Shown: positions 53,367-62,648 of the stretch, one piece after another
How positions within the stretch are numbered: position 1 is the stretch's first letter
Layout of the letters: each line of letters begins with the position of its first letter
Origin: JAIQFL01 sp035295745
GTDB lineage: Bacteria; Acidobacteriota; Terriglobia; Bryobacterales; Bryobacteraceae
Direction of reading: 5' to 3'
DNA length: 64,000 nucleotides
Assembly: GCA_035295745.1 (NCBI GenBank)
Contig: DATGIL010000009.1
Coordinates: 95,110-159,109 of the forward strand
Position numbers and translations under genes: made by a program
The notes under the pieces: generated by a model
The model's database searches: none
What the model was told of the DNA's origin: nothing
Seen by the model: only the letters and a program-made list of their open reading frames with translations

Positions 53367-54496
53367 GCACACTACGGCACAGTGAGGTCTACGATATCGC
53401 GATCGTCGGCGCCGGGCCGGCCGGCGCAGCCGCGGCATTATCCGCGACCCAGCTTCGCCCGCATCTACGCGTCGCGCTAGTGGAAGCGAACCGCTACGAC
53501 GCTTGGCGCGCCGGTGAAACGCTTTCGCCGGGCTGCCAGGAAATCCTCAGCGGACTGGGCTGCTGGAGTTCCTTCCGAAGCGCCGGATTCACCGAATCGC
53601 CAGGCACGCGCGCCGTGTGGGGTGGTCCCGAGCCTTACGACAATCCGTTTCTGTTCTCTCTGCGTGGTAACGGATGGCACGTGGACCGCGCACGTTTTGA
53701 CGCGTTGCTCTGCGACGCAGCCCGGAATGCGGGCGCGGAAGTAATCGCCCGTGCACGATTATGCGAAGTGGAGCGCGCAGAGCCGGGTTTCCTCCTGCGT
53801 CTGCGGCATTCCACGCCGAGCCAATCATTCACCACCATTCGGGCACGCTTCGTGATCGATACTTCCGGCCGCCAGGCCAGCTTCGCATCCAGATGCGGCG
53901 CCCGGCAGCTGGTGGACGATCGCCTGATCGGCGTTTGCGGACTGCTCCCGGCGACCGGCCGGGACGCCGCCACGCTGGTGGAGTCGCAGGCCGATGGATG
54001 GTGGTATTCGTCGCTTTTGCCTGGATCGCGCGTCATCGTCGCCTGGATGAGCGATGCGGACCTGGTTCGCGGGCAAGGACTGTGCCATCCGGAGCGTTGG
54101 ATGGCGCACCTGCACCGTACCGAGTGCACGCGCGGTCGAATATCGGGCGACTTGCTGGAACCTCTGCGAGTTTGGGCGGCGCATTCCCAGCACCTGAACC
54201 AGGTTCGTGGCGCGGACTGGGTTGCCGCGGGCGACGCCGCCACAACCTACGATCCGGCCTCGTCAGTGGGCATTTTGAAAGCCTTACGCGCCGGGAAGGT
54301 CGCCTCGTTCGTGGCGCTCGACCGCCTGCAAGGACGCGACTCCGCCGATCGTTATGAAAAGTTGGTTGCCGGCGAATACGCCGCCTATCGCGAAACGAAA
54401 CGTCGGTTTTACCGCCAGGAGCAACGTTGGCCAGGTTCGCCGTTTTGGCAACGTCGCGTAAATGGAGATCAGTCCAAATGGCAAATAAAAAACTAA
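53363..54496 (+). CDS. LodB-like FAD-dependent maturase
   Basis: A 377-residue flavoprotein of the tryptophan-halogenase/PHBH-like group. The FAD-binding GxGxxG is in YDIAIVGAGPAGAAAALSAT, the second motif is WHVDRARFDALLCDAA, and the third is DWVAAGDAATTYDPASSVGI. ETLSPGCQEILSGLG is typical of LodB/QhpG proteins, which hydroxylate the target Trp during cysteine-tryptophylquinone formation. No halogenase WxWxIP motif is seen. It is the first main gene of the cluster and overlaps the tyrosinase gene by 19 bases. It would mature the LodA-like protein two genes on. Confidence 0.82.
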   Translation: MSTLRHSEVYDIAIVGAGPAGAAAALSATQLRPHLRVALVEANRYDAWRAGETLSPGCQEILSGLGCWSSFRSAGFTESPGTRAVWGGPEPYDNPFLFSLRGNGWHVDRARFDALLCDAARNAGAEVIARARLCEVERAEPGFLLRLRHSTPSQSFTTIRARFVIDTSGRQASFASRCGARQLVDDRLIGVCGLLPATGRDAATLVESQADGWWYSSLLPGSRVIVAWMSDADLVRGQGLCHPERWMAHLHRTECTRGRISGDLLEPLRVWAAHSQHLNQVRGADWVAAGDAATTYDPASSVGILKALRAGKVASFVALDRLQGRDSADRYEKLVAGEYAAYRETKRRFYRQEQRWPGSPFWQRRVNGDQSKWQIKN

Positions 54497-56562
54497 AAGC
54501 ACAGCCGCCGCAGGAGGCAGCCGCCGCTCCCGCCGCCCCAGTGGCGCCGAAGAACGGCCACACCAGCCGGTATCAGAAATTCCAGCAGATCCTCGATCGG
54601 GCGGCCGGCAAGAGTACCGCGACCTACGGAAGCCTGGGAGCATCTTTCTGGAAGACGCTGGACATTCCCCAACTCCTCGACGCACGCATCGAAGGGATTC
54701 GCCTGATCGCGCCCGAAAAGGAGCCGGTGCATGCGTGTTGCGCGCCGAAACCCGAGTCCGAACCGGTGGTATCGCGTGCGGATCGTTCCGGATTGATCGC
54801 CGGTTTGCGCGGCTTGCCGCCCTTCGACGGATCGCGCTTCCCGCGCCTGATGTGGGGAGGAAGCACGGTCAGCGACGATGACATCCAGTTCATCGCCGAC
54901 TGGATCAACGATGGATTGCCCGCCGCGGGCCGTGGCGCCGAAATCCAATCGATCGAAATCGCCAGTGGCCTGGTCACCATTGCGCGTGAAGGATATGCGG
55001 TGTTCGAGGGCTCGGCAAACCAGTACAAGTTCCAGCACGGCGAACTCAAGCAGCGCATGAACATCGATTGCCTGAACGATACGCAGCTCGCGGAGCTGCG
55101 CTGCGCCTTTCGCGAGATGTATGAATTGAACAGTTGGCCGCAGGACATTCGCAGCTATAACAACCTTGCATTGATTCACCAGAATCATTGCCAGCACGGC
55201 TGGGAGCGCTTCCTGCCCTGGCATCGCGTCTACCTCTACGAGTTCGAGCAGGCCCTGCAGGATCATTGCCCGAATGTCACCATGCCTTACTGGGATTGGG
55301 TCATGCCGCAGTATCCCAAGAACCCCATTCCGTACGCTTTGCAGATGTTCCTCACTGAGGATTCGCTGAAGTTTCTCGGATCGCACCATCCCATCATCCG
55401 GGTGGACAAGCTCAAGAAGCTCGAAGACCTGATCCGCAAGCCGTTCGCCACCCTGACCTCGTTTTTCGAAGAGGTCGCGAAACGGATCGGTGCGGAATAT
55501 ACCGTGAAAGGCCATCGTGAGCGCTTCATCGATGCGTTACTGGACGCCAATTCGCTCTGGTATCCTCTGCGCTATCCGGGCCAGTTCGGCGCCAACGGCA
55601 CTTCCACCATTAACGCCGAGATCCACTATCACTATCCCAGCCCATCGGACATCGAGCACATCATGAGTCTGCGCACCTTCCGCGACTTCGGTGGCGGAAG
55701 CCTGTACAACGACGCCTTCGGATTTCTCGATCAGAATCCGCATAATACGATGCACATCTGGACCGGCGGCGAGAATCCCGTGAAACCTTCGGGTCCGGTG
55801 GAGGACCGCAATAAAGCAGCCAATCTCAACAACAGGAAGTTCCATCAGCGCAGCGACATGTACCAGGAGCAGTCCAACGGCGACATGTTCAGCAACCTCA
55901 CGGCGTCCTACGATCCGGTTTTCTGGCCGGTGCATTCCAACGTCGATCGCTTGTGGTCGGAGTGGCAGGCTAGCCATTCCGAATCCCTGCCGGCCGACTT
56001 GGATTCGGCGCTGAGCCCTTGGACTTACACCATTCGCGACACGCTCGACATGAGCCGCTTCGGATACGAATACGTGAAGAGTTCTTATGTGGTGCCGGTG
56101 GGCTTGGGATCTCCGGTAGGGCGCTTCGTCTCCAATCTCCTGGAGATTCCGGAAGCGGTGCGCGCCGGCTTCCAGCAGGCCGAAGTTCGCCTTCACCGCG
56201 TGCCACAGCTTCCGCGCTCCTGTTTCGTTCGCGTCTTTCTGAACCTGCCGCACGCCGACGCGCAGACTCCGCTGACTGACGAGCACTACGGCGGATACCT
56301 CGCCATTTTTGGCCACGGCGAATGCTACGGCGGCCCGGGCCACTGCGATCTGCCGCCCTACCGCCCGCGCCCCTTCGACCTTCGAGGACGCCATCACAAT
56401 ACCCCGCGCAACCATCGCATCAATGTGACGGCGTGCGCCAGGCGTCTGCTGGAGAAAGGCGCGCGCGCTTTGACCATCACCCTGGTGGTGATCGGCGCCA
56501 ACTATGCCGAAGATCGCGAGTTGCTGCGTCTGGAAGGCGTATCGCTGAATTTCCTGGACTGA
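54478..56562 (+). CDS. tyrosinase-family copper enzyme
   Basis: A 694-residue type-3 copper protein. CuA ligands are probably H234 or H237, H240 and H249 in LIHQNHCQHGWERFLPWHRV; the 9-residue spacing of the last two is canonical. CuB ligands are H422 and H426 in HNTMHIWTGG and H486 in FWPVHSNVDRLWSEW. The first ~190 residues form an extra domain with GLRGLPPFDGSRFPRLMWGG and DDDIQFIADWINDGLP, like a heme-free cytochrome-c-type fold. The last ~150 residues are a C-terminal beta domain with Cys/His-rich GHGECYGGPGHCDLPP. Signal peptide is absent. It may oxidise phenols to quinones. Confidence 0.88.
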   Translation: MANKKLKAQPPQEAAAAPAAPVAPKNGHTSRYQKFQQILDRAAGKSTATYGSLGASFWKTLDIPQLLDARIEGIRLIAPEKEPVHACCAPKPESEPVVSRADRSGLIAGLRGLPPFDGSRFPRLMWGGSTVSDDDIQFIADWINDGLPAAGRGAEIQSIEIASGLVTIAREGYAVFEGSANQYKFQHGELKQRMNIDCLNDTQLAELRCAFREMYELNSWPQDIRSYNNLALIHQNHCQHGWERFLPWHRVYLYEFEQALQDHCPNVTMPYWDWVMPQYPKNPIPYALQMFLTEDSLKFLGSHHPIIRVDKLKKLEDLIRKPFATLTSFFEEVAKRIGAEYTVKGHRERFIDALLDANSLWYPLRYPGQFGANGTSTINAEIHYHYPSPSDIEHIMSLRTFRDFGGGSLYNDAFGFLDQNPHNTMHIWTGGENPVKPSGPVEDRNKAANLNNRKFHQRSDMYQEQSNGDMFSNLTASYDPVFWPVHSNVDRLWSEWQASHSESLPADLDSALSPWTYTIRDTLDMSRFGYEYVKSSYVVPVGLGSPVGRFVSNLLEIPEAVRAGFQQAEVRLHRVPQLPRSCFVRVFLNLPHADAQTPLTDEHYGGYLAIFGHGECYGGPGHCDLPPYRPRPFDLRGRHHNTPRNHRINVTACARRLLEKGARALTITLVVIGANYAEDRELLRLEGVSLNFLD

Positions 56563-56583
56563 TAAAGAGCGAGAAGAGGACTC

Positions 56584-59379
56584 ATGACCGAGACCCCCAT
56601 CACTTCGAAGTATCGTATCCATCCCGCGATTGGCGTTGCGCGCCTGGGAGACAGTCCTGCGGAGTTTTGCATTTCGCCGGAGAAGCCGGCGGCATTGCCA
56701 ATCGAATGCGACTCGTCCGGCAATGCGTTCTTTACCCCCGACGGAACCGCGGAGCGAACCATCACCAGGTTCAAGGACGCGGAAGGCCGCATCAAGCGCC
56801 AGGCAGCGCGCTTCAATATCTACGTTTACGACGAAGAGAGTCCGGAGGGCCGGCCGCTTGCGTTGGGCGATAAAGTGCGAGGCGGCGGAAACCATGGAAC
56901 CCTTGTGGACATCCAGTGGCGCGTCTATCTGGCCAACAAGAAGGCTGTCTGGTATCAGTTCAACGCACTTGCCGGAGAGCATGGGTACGACTCCACGCAC
57001 CCGCTCCGCAATCCGGACATCACCGATGAGAACGAACGCCAGCAACTGATCATCGATCCCGGCCCGCGTTATGTCGATTCCACCACGCGGCGGCGCGCGG
57101 AGTTCAGCCGCTCCGGGAGCGGAAGCTATGCGCCCACCTTCCCGCCGGAACATCTGCATCCGCATTCCATCGATACCCTCGGGGAGATTCTGACGGACGA
57201 CCATGGCCGCCTCTTGGTCCTGGGCGGTTATGGAAATTCGGGAAGCTGCAAGAAAGGTTTCGGCCAGCCTCGCATCGATACTTACGCCAACAACGACGGA
57301 TGGTTCGACGATACCTCCGATGGTCCGGTCATGGCTCGTCTGGTGATGTTCTCGCCGGAAGTGTCGCGTCTGCGCTATATCGACGTCGAATATCCTGCGT
57401 GGGTCTTGGCCGCCTACCCGCGATACTGTCCCGAAATCCTCGACATCATCACGCTGGAGGAGGTGTTACAGGACGTGGCTATTCGCGACTTCGCGGCGCG
57501 GCCTGACCTCTACGGTCCAGCGGGATCGTTTCACGACCCGAAGCACATCGATCCCACGGATTTGCCCGCATTGACCTACTGGAAGGCGGGCCGCCTGGAA
57601 TGGAATCCCCAATACCGCCCCTGGTTCTACCGCGATATTTGGCCGATCCTGTTCCGCGCCGACGAGATGAACTTCGTCACCAACGTCCTGCAACAATCGA
57701 ATTTCCCGCACAATCAAACCAACCGCGGCAATTTCGACCCCAATATCCTGTCTTTGCCTCGTTTTGGGGTCCCCTTGGCCGAACGCCGGCATCAGAGCGA
57801 ATCGGTGCGCAAGAACCGTTCCGGTGATTTGTTGATCGAGGCGCTCGATCCGGCCCTGATGACGGTTGAGGACAAATTGCAGCAACGGAAAGGACCGGAA
57901 TCCGCGTGCCTCTGCATCGTGCACGGCTTGATTCACGAAGGCGACGCTCGCACGGAATTGCGCGACGCTGCGGCGGAATTTGCGGAAGCGATGGCGCCCC
58001 GCACTGAGGCTGACGATGGCGATCCCGCGGCATACCTGCAAGCCTGGGTGCGAGCCTATGAGCGCGCCCAATCGGCTCCGCCTGAAGATCCGGTGCGCAT
58101 TGGCTATGAAAAAGCTGCGGCCAAATTCGCGGAACGTATCACCAAGGTGCTGGAAGACTTGCGCCCGGATGCTTCCAGCGAGGCTCCCCCGAGTGGCGCA
58201 GCCGAGGAGGAGACTACCTCAGACGTAGCTTTGTTCAAGGCCCGCCGCGGCGACAGCGAAGTGGCTCTACGCGACGACGACAGCCTGGGAATCGTGGAAG
58301 CGGTCCAGCGGTATGCCAAGATGTTCCGCACCGGCAAGCTGCTTCACGATCAGTTCGCCAAAGACGCGGAAGCCTGCCGCCGCGATCCGTATGGCGCCAA
58401 TCGCCGCTTCCTTTACGACTTGCTGCGCGAGCCAGGAGAAGAGAACGACTTCCGCCTGCAGGGCAAGCCCAACAGCCGCATCCACCATCTGCCTCTGATG
58501 CCGCTGTTGTGCGGCGATAATCCGTTGAGCAACCAATTGCCCTCGAAGTTTCTGCGGTTGACCGATTACCAGCTCTTCCTGATTCGCCAATGGGCGCGCG
58601 GATTGTTTTACAACGAGATCCTGGAGGGTTGGGTGAAAGCTGACGACGTGCCGGTTTTCCGCCCGTATTCGAACTGGGTGAATCGCACCGGGCGCGACCT
58701 GGATCGCGGCGTGTTGATGAATCTGATGGGGGGATCGTTCTGTCCCGGCGCCGAAGTGAACTGGATCATCCGCAATCCGGCGATCTATCTCGAACCCTTC
58801 CGGCTAAAGGCGGATCCCGCCTTCTCCAATTTCCGGCAGACGGCCGCGAACGCCAATCAGAATAGCCGGGCCTTAACCGTTCCGGAGAGCGATTACGCTT
58901 CCTACGTAGAGGACGATCTGAGCCAGGGCAACGATTTCCGTGCCGGCCTGCAGCCGGGCGATCTCACCAAATACATGGCGCAGCCGTGGCAATCCGACTT
59001 CAACGAATGCACCACCCAGAGCATCGACATCACCTACGACTTGTGGAACAACATCGACTACCACAACGAACATGATCCCGTAATGAAGCTGCAGCAGCAG
59101 GTTTGGGAGACGTTGTGGTGGCCGGCGCATCGTCCTCTCCAGGCTTGGGAGGCGACTTTCGTGAACGGCCAGCCGAGCTACCGGTTCCTGGACTGGGCCC
59201 GTGGAGTTCCGGGCACGAATGCAGGCGATCTGAAGATGGTTACTGAATGGTCGAAGCTGGGATTCGTCATTCGAAATCCCTACGTGACGGCTTCGGCGCT
59301 GGACGCGCCGTGGAGCGGCGTGACCTCGGTTCCGGCCAAGTATCTGAGCGTCGAGCGCAGCCAGGAGGAGGAGTCATGA
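56584..59379 (+). CDS. LodA-like quinoprotein (putative CTQ amino-acid oxidase)
   Basis: A 931-residue LodA/GoxA-family protein. Hallmarks are YRIHPAIGVARLGDSPAEFC at the N terminus, GWFDDTSDGPVMARL, YPAWVLAAYPRYCP and, near the C terminus, PWQSDFNECTTQ and WWPAHRPLQAWE. LodA and GoxA deaminate lysine or glycine with a cysteine-tryptophylquinone made from their own Cys and Trp. Candidates here are C720 in GGSFCPGAEV and W802 in PWQSDF. It is ~200 residues longer than LodA (726), with an inserted acidic helical stretch around residues 435-600. A LodB-like maturase is encoded upstream. The last 4 bases overlap the next gene. Confidence 0.82.
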   Translation: MTETPITSKYRIHPAIGVARLGDSPAEFCISPEKPAALPIECDSSGNAFFTPDGTAERTITRFKDAEGRIKRQAARFNIYVYDEESPEGRPLALGDKVRGGGNHGTLVDIQWRVYLANKKAVWYQFNALAGEHGYDSTHPLRNPDITDENERQQLIIDPGPRYVDSTTRRRAEFSRSGSGSYAPTFPPEHLHPHSIDTLGEILTDDHGRLLVLGGYGNSGSCKKGFGQPRIDTYANNDGWFDDTSDGPVMARLVMFSPEVSRLRYIDVEYPAWVLAAYPRYCPEILDIITLEEVLQDVAIRDFAARPDLYGPAGSFHDPKHIDPTDLPALTYWKAGRLEWNPQYRPWFYRDIWPILFRADEMNFVTNVLQQSNFPHNQTNRGNFDPNILSLPRFGVPLAERRHQSESVRKNRSGDLLIEALDPALMTVEDKLQQRKGPESACLCIVHGLIHEGDARTELRDAAAEFAEAMAPRTEADDGDPAAYLQAWVRAYERAQSAPPEDPVRIGYEKAAAKFAERITKVLEDLRPDASSEAPPSGAAEEETTSDVALFKARRGDSEVALRDDDSLGIVEAVQRYAKMFRTGKLLHDQFAKDAEACRRDPYGANRRFLYDLLREPGEENDFRLQGKPNSRIHHLPLMPLLCGDNPLSNQLPSKFLRLTDYQLFLIRQWARGLFYNEILEGWVKADDVPVFRPYSNWVNRTGRDLDRGVLMNLMGGSFCPGAEVNWIIRNPAIYLEPFRLKADPAFSNFRQTAANANQNSRALTVPESDYASYVEDDLSQGNDFRAGLQPGDLTKYMAQPWQSDFNECTTQSIDITYDLWNNIDYHNEHDPVMKLQQQVWETLWWPAHRPLQAWEATFVNGQPSYRFLDWARGVPGTNAGDLKMVTEWSKLGFVIRNPYVTASALDAPWSGVTSVPAKYLSVERSQEEES

Positions 59380-59822
59380 CGGACAATCCGTTTGTCGGCA
59401 AGTGGTCATACCGCAGCTTCCTGAACGATCCCAATCTGGCAGTCCCATCCGATGGCAGCGACCCCAAAATCCAGCCATTGCTTTTCGGATATGGCACGAT
59501 TGTCATTGCCGAAGCCGCGTCGGACCTGCTGGTCGGCACGATCGGCGGCAGCGATTGGTCGCTGACTCTGCACGGTTCGCGCTCCTATGGTTCGCCGGCC
59601 CAGGTCCGATTCCAGGGAAAAGGCATCGTCGGCGGCGCCGAGTGGATCTACGACTACATCGGATGGCTGGTCCCGGTTTGGCCGAACAGCACCCAGAGCC
59701 TCCAGGTTCCGGCGATTGTCGGCTCGGTGACCCGCACCATCCCGCACCCGACCGGCGCTGACGGTAAGGCCACTGCGCCCGCCGGTGTGGTGGCGTCGTT
59801 CTATGCCGTTCGCCAGAAGTAG
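59376..59822 (+). CDS. small beta-rich protein of the LodA cluster
   Basis: A 148-residue protein whose ATG overlaps the LodA-like stop (ATGA) after GGAGGAGGAG. The pattern NPFVGKWSYRSFLNDPNL ... LFGYGTIVIAEAASDLLVGTIGG ... SLTLHGSRSY suggests a small beta-barrel of lipocalin type. It has no signal peptide or Cys. Coupling to the quinoprotein implies a partner subunit, chaperone or ligand-binding role. No family can be named. Confidence 0.75.
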   Translation: MTDNPFVGKWSYRSFLNDPNLAVPSDGSDPKIQPLLFGYGTIVIAEAASDLLVGTIGGSDWSLTLHGSRSYGSPAQVRFQGKGIVGGAEWIYDYIGWLVPVWPNSTQSLQVPAIVGSVTRTIPHPTGADGKATAPAGVVASFYAVRQK

Positions 59823-60027
59823 CTGCTTGGGCGGCGTCCGCCAGCCGCAGTTCAGTTCCGGAACGGTCCAACGATCTTTCCGAGCCGTCGCCGTATCAGC
59901 CCCGCCACCTTCTCGAGATGCTCGAAGTTTCTCGCGGTCGCCTTTCCGATGAATTCCTGAGACGAACGCCCTCGAGAGTCGCCGGCTCGGGTGCCGCGGC
60001 CCTGACGTTCCGGAGAAGAATCAGACC

Positions 60028-60255
60028 ATGAGCCAAAAGACACGCCGTAATTTCTTGACCGATGCGGCCGCTGCATCTGCGCTCCTGCTTACCGCCTGCA
60101 ATCGACCTGTCAGCACTCCCACAAGCGGAACCGGATCTGCACCGGCCACCCCCAGCGGACCGGCCGATGTGACCCTGCGCATTGGTACTGTGCTTGCGGA
60201 TATCACCAAAGAACATACCATTAGCACGATGGGATACAACGGAGCTAGGGCGGCT
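60028..60255 (+). pseudogene. multicopper oxidase, N-terminal fragment
   Basis: A Tat/lipoprotein-type signal (KTRRNFLTDAAAASALLLTAC) is followed by VTLRIGTVLADITKEHTIST and MGYNG. This is the standard opening of multicopper oxidases before the first copper-binding strand. After about residue 75 the sequence loses all similarity and becomes Arg/Cys-rich junk, although the frame stays open to 60525. No HxH copper sites remain. Clearly truncated. Confidence 0.65.
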
Positions 60256-61258
60256 CGCACAACTTTGTGCTGGTGGTCCACGGACGTGCCCCGAATGGGC
60301 GGTGCAGTATGCAAGCCTGTTCGCTGCGGTTCGAAGAGCGCCCTGATATCCGGCAATATCGTCAGGTGTCCTGCCTGCCGCGATGCCCAGCACGAGCGCC
60401 GTCGCTCTTCATGTATGATCGGCCGCCCGCCGGCGCACGAAGGACGAGGTCGCGAGCGCCGTTCACCGGCCACCTACCCGGAGGCGTACAAATTGCTACA
60501 AGTTGCGACCATTCGGACGTGTTGACGCGGAAACCGTCAATTTCTTCCGCAATTCCCGGCTGCGCTCTCTCCGGGCAAGCTTATTTTTTCTTTCGCGGTG
60601 GAAGCGCGCTTTATCTCCATTGATTGCTGACATGGTGACCCAAGCCTAGCAGAATCCCGCCGGTGCCGCTGACCAATCCGAAGGTTTGCCGGCGCATTGC
60701 GATGAAAAGGAGCTTGCGGTTGCCCACCTTTTCCATCGACGGGGGGGCTTTAATGAGCTCGCCAGAGCGGAATCACGGGGCCAGCTTGCGTTTTTGTCTC
60801 GGCACCGTTCAGTCTTCTGTGAAGAGACCTGCCTTTACCTCTGAGCCCGCCGAACCCTTGCGAATGTGCAGGTAGTTGCGTTTGCTGCGATCCATGACGA
60901 GGTCCACTCTGCCCGCGAGTCGCATCTCTTGCAAGCTGAGGAAAGTGGAATCCGTAAGGGTGATCGAACCGGCGGCCCCTGCTCCGTACGCCGCCATATT
61001 CGCATTATCGGTGAAAACAGAGGAAACCGCTGTGTAACGGCGTGTCCCGCCACGCTCACGCATCCAGACAATTCGACTGTTCGCAATCACATTGCTGCGA
61101 AAATCAAAATTATCGGTCGATGGCGGGGCGCGGATCTTGGCCTATCCCGCAGGCGATCTCTCCCCACTCGGCATCTACGCTGCCTCATTGAGCCCGGGGT
61201 GCGAGAGCGCGGCGCCAGGAGGCTTTTTCATCCGCCATGGACCGGCACCTCGGTAACC
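60256..61258. other. eroded non-coding region
   Basis: About 1 kb with only Arg- or Ser-rich frames on both strands, no ribosome sites and no recognised family. It joins the multicopper-oxidase and zinc-ribbon remnants and looks like decayed coding sequence. Confidence 0.5.
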
Positions 61259-61500
61259 TGCCGCCACTGCCGCGCACCGAATGCACCGTTCGGCAAGGAT
61301 GAACTCGACGTGTTTGTGTGCTCCCGCTGCGGCAGCTTGGTGCGGTGCAGGTACCGCCGCCGAAGATTCAATAGGGAAGCGATTATTCGATCTTGCCCTT
61401 CGCTTTCGACCGCGCGACCGGCGGCCGTAGGCGCGGTTCGAACCCGACGAGGCGGAAGAAAGGTTCTTCCACTTTTACAGTGCGCCCATTAAACTATGGC
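61259..61500 (+). pseudogene. zinc-ribbon protein remnants
   Basis: The plus strand reads CRHCRAPNAPFGKDELDVFV and CSRCG, a CxxC...CxxC zinc ribbon. Further on and in another frame it reads RFEPDEAEERFFHFYSAPIK. Both look like real protein, but they are out of frame with each other and the expected second zinc knuckle is missing. Probably one or two dead small zinc-ribbon genes. Confidence 0.4.
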
Positions 61501-61589
61501 GAACAGAACCCGGTTTGCCAGGATGCTGCATCGCATCCGGTCCTGAAGGACACGTCAGGGCTGGGTAGTCGATTCAAGGAATGCCAATC

Positions 61590-62626
61590 CTACTTTTGGC
61601 CTTTCTCGACTTTGTCCGCTTCCTTCGTATGCAAAGCGGCGCCAGCTGGGTCTCCCTTCTGTAGATAGAGTTCCGCCAGGCGCCGGTGGATGATGGTGCG
61701 GCGCGGATCGAAATCGAGCGCGCGAACATACTCGTCGATCGCCTGAGCGTACATCTTTTTGGCCGTGTAGGCAGCGCCGCGCTCCACCGCGACATCCGCC
61801 TACAGTTCCTGGTAATATTCGGACACGGAGAACTCCTTGCCCTCCGGCAGCGCGTCGCGCAGAGCTTCCAGCGCCTTGTCGCTCGCGTGCTGGGCATTAT
61901 AGACTCGCGCCAGGTTCAGGGTAGGCGTCGGGGCGCGAGGGGTCCAGGCGATGGCTTTCCGGCAGTAATCTTCCGCTTCGGCGAACTGCCGTTTCTTGAG
62001 GTACAGCGACGCCAGAGCGTTGTAGATCTCCGGCGTGACGTAGGACGAGTGGATGGCGTTTCAAACTCGGCCATAGCTGCCTGTTCCTGTTTCAGGTCCA
62101 GATAAGCAAGCGCCAGGAAATAATGCGCCGGGCTCATGGTGGCGTCTGCAGCGAGAGCCTTGCGGTTCAACTCCAGAGAGGCGCCAGGATCTCCGAGTTT
62201 GCGCCGGACTTCACCCAGCAGTGAAAGAAAAGGAGGAAAACCAGGGCGTTGCTTCAGACCGCGCTCCAGTTGCTCCTGAGCCTTTTCGCTCAAGCCCTGG
62301 TCCAGATGGAGCCGAGTCAGGTAGAAGCGCGCCCACAGAAGCTCCGGATCGAGATCGAGCGCCTGCAGCAATTCCGCTTTGGCCTCGGCGACCATACCAC
62401 CCGACCTCTGCGCGAGATACGCCAGTGCCAGAAGCATGTGTGCGGGCGCGGAGCGCGGATCGGCCGCCAGCACGCCCTTGCACTCGCGGATTGTCTGTTC
62501 GGCTTTCCCCTGTTGCAGATGTTCCGCGGCGGCGCCCAGTTGCGCGCCCTGTAGATTGGCGGGAGGAGTCTGCGCCCAAGTAATGGCCGAAGCGAGGAGG
62601 GCAATCGCAATCCGGAGCCGCGGCAC
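61590..62626 (-). pseudogene. TPR-repeat exported protein with frameshift and stop
   Basis: From GTG 62626 there is a signal peptide (RLRIAIALLASAITWAQTP). At least four tetratricopeptide repeats follow (AEHLQQGKAEQTIRECKGVL, HMLLALAYLAQRSGGMVAEA, LLGEVRRKLGDPGASLELNR, YFLALAYLDLKQEQAAMAEF). Near 62060 one base is missing: the frame changes after AEFET and resumes as AIHSSYVTPEIYNALASLYL. A TAG at 61800-61802 then interrupts YYQEL-ADVAVERGAAY, where CAG is the likely ancestral codon. The last TPRs run to 61590. Two lesions mean no full product. It lies directly downstream of the CRTAC1 gene. Confidence 0.8.
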
Positions 62627-62648
62627 GGTCAGATTATACCCGAGGCTG

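Noticed and set aside
53363..54496. Tryptophan halogenase
   Set aside because: The fold family fits, but the WxWxIP halogenase motif is absent and the gene sits with a LodA-like protein, so a LodB-type maturase is preferred.
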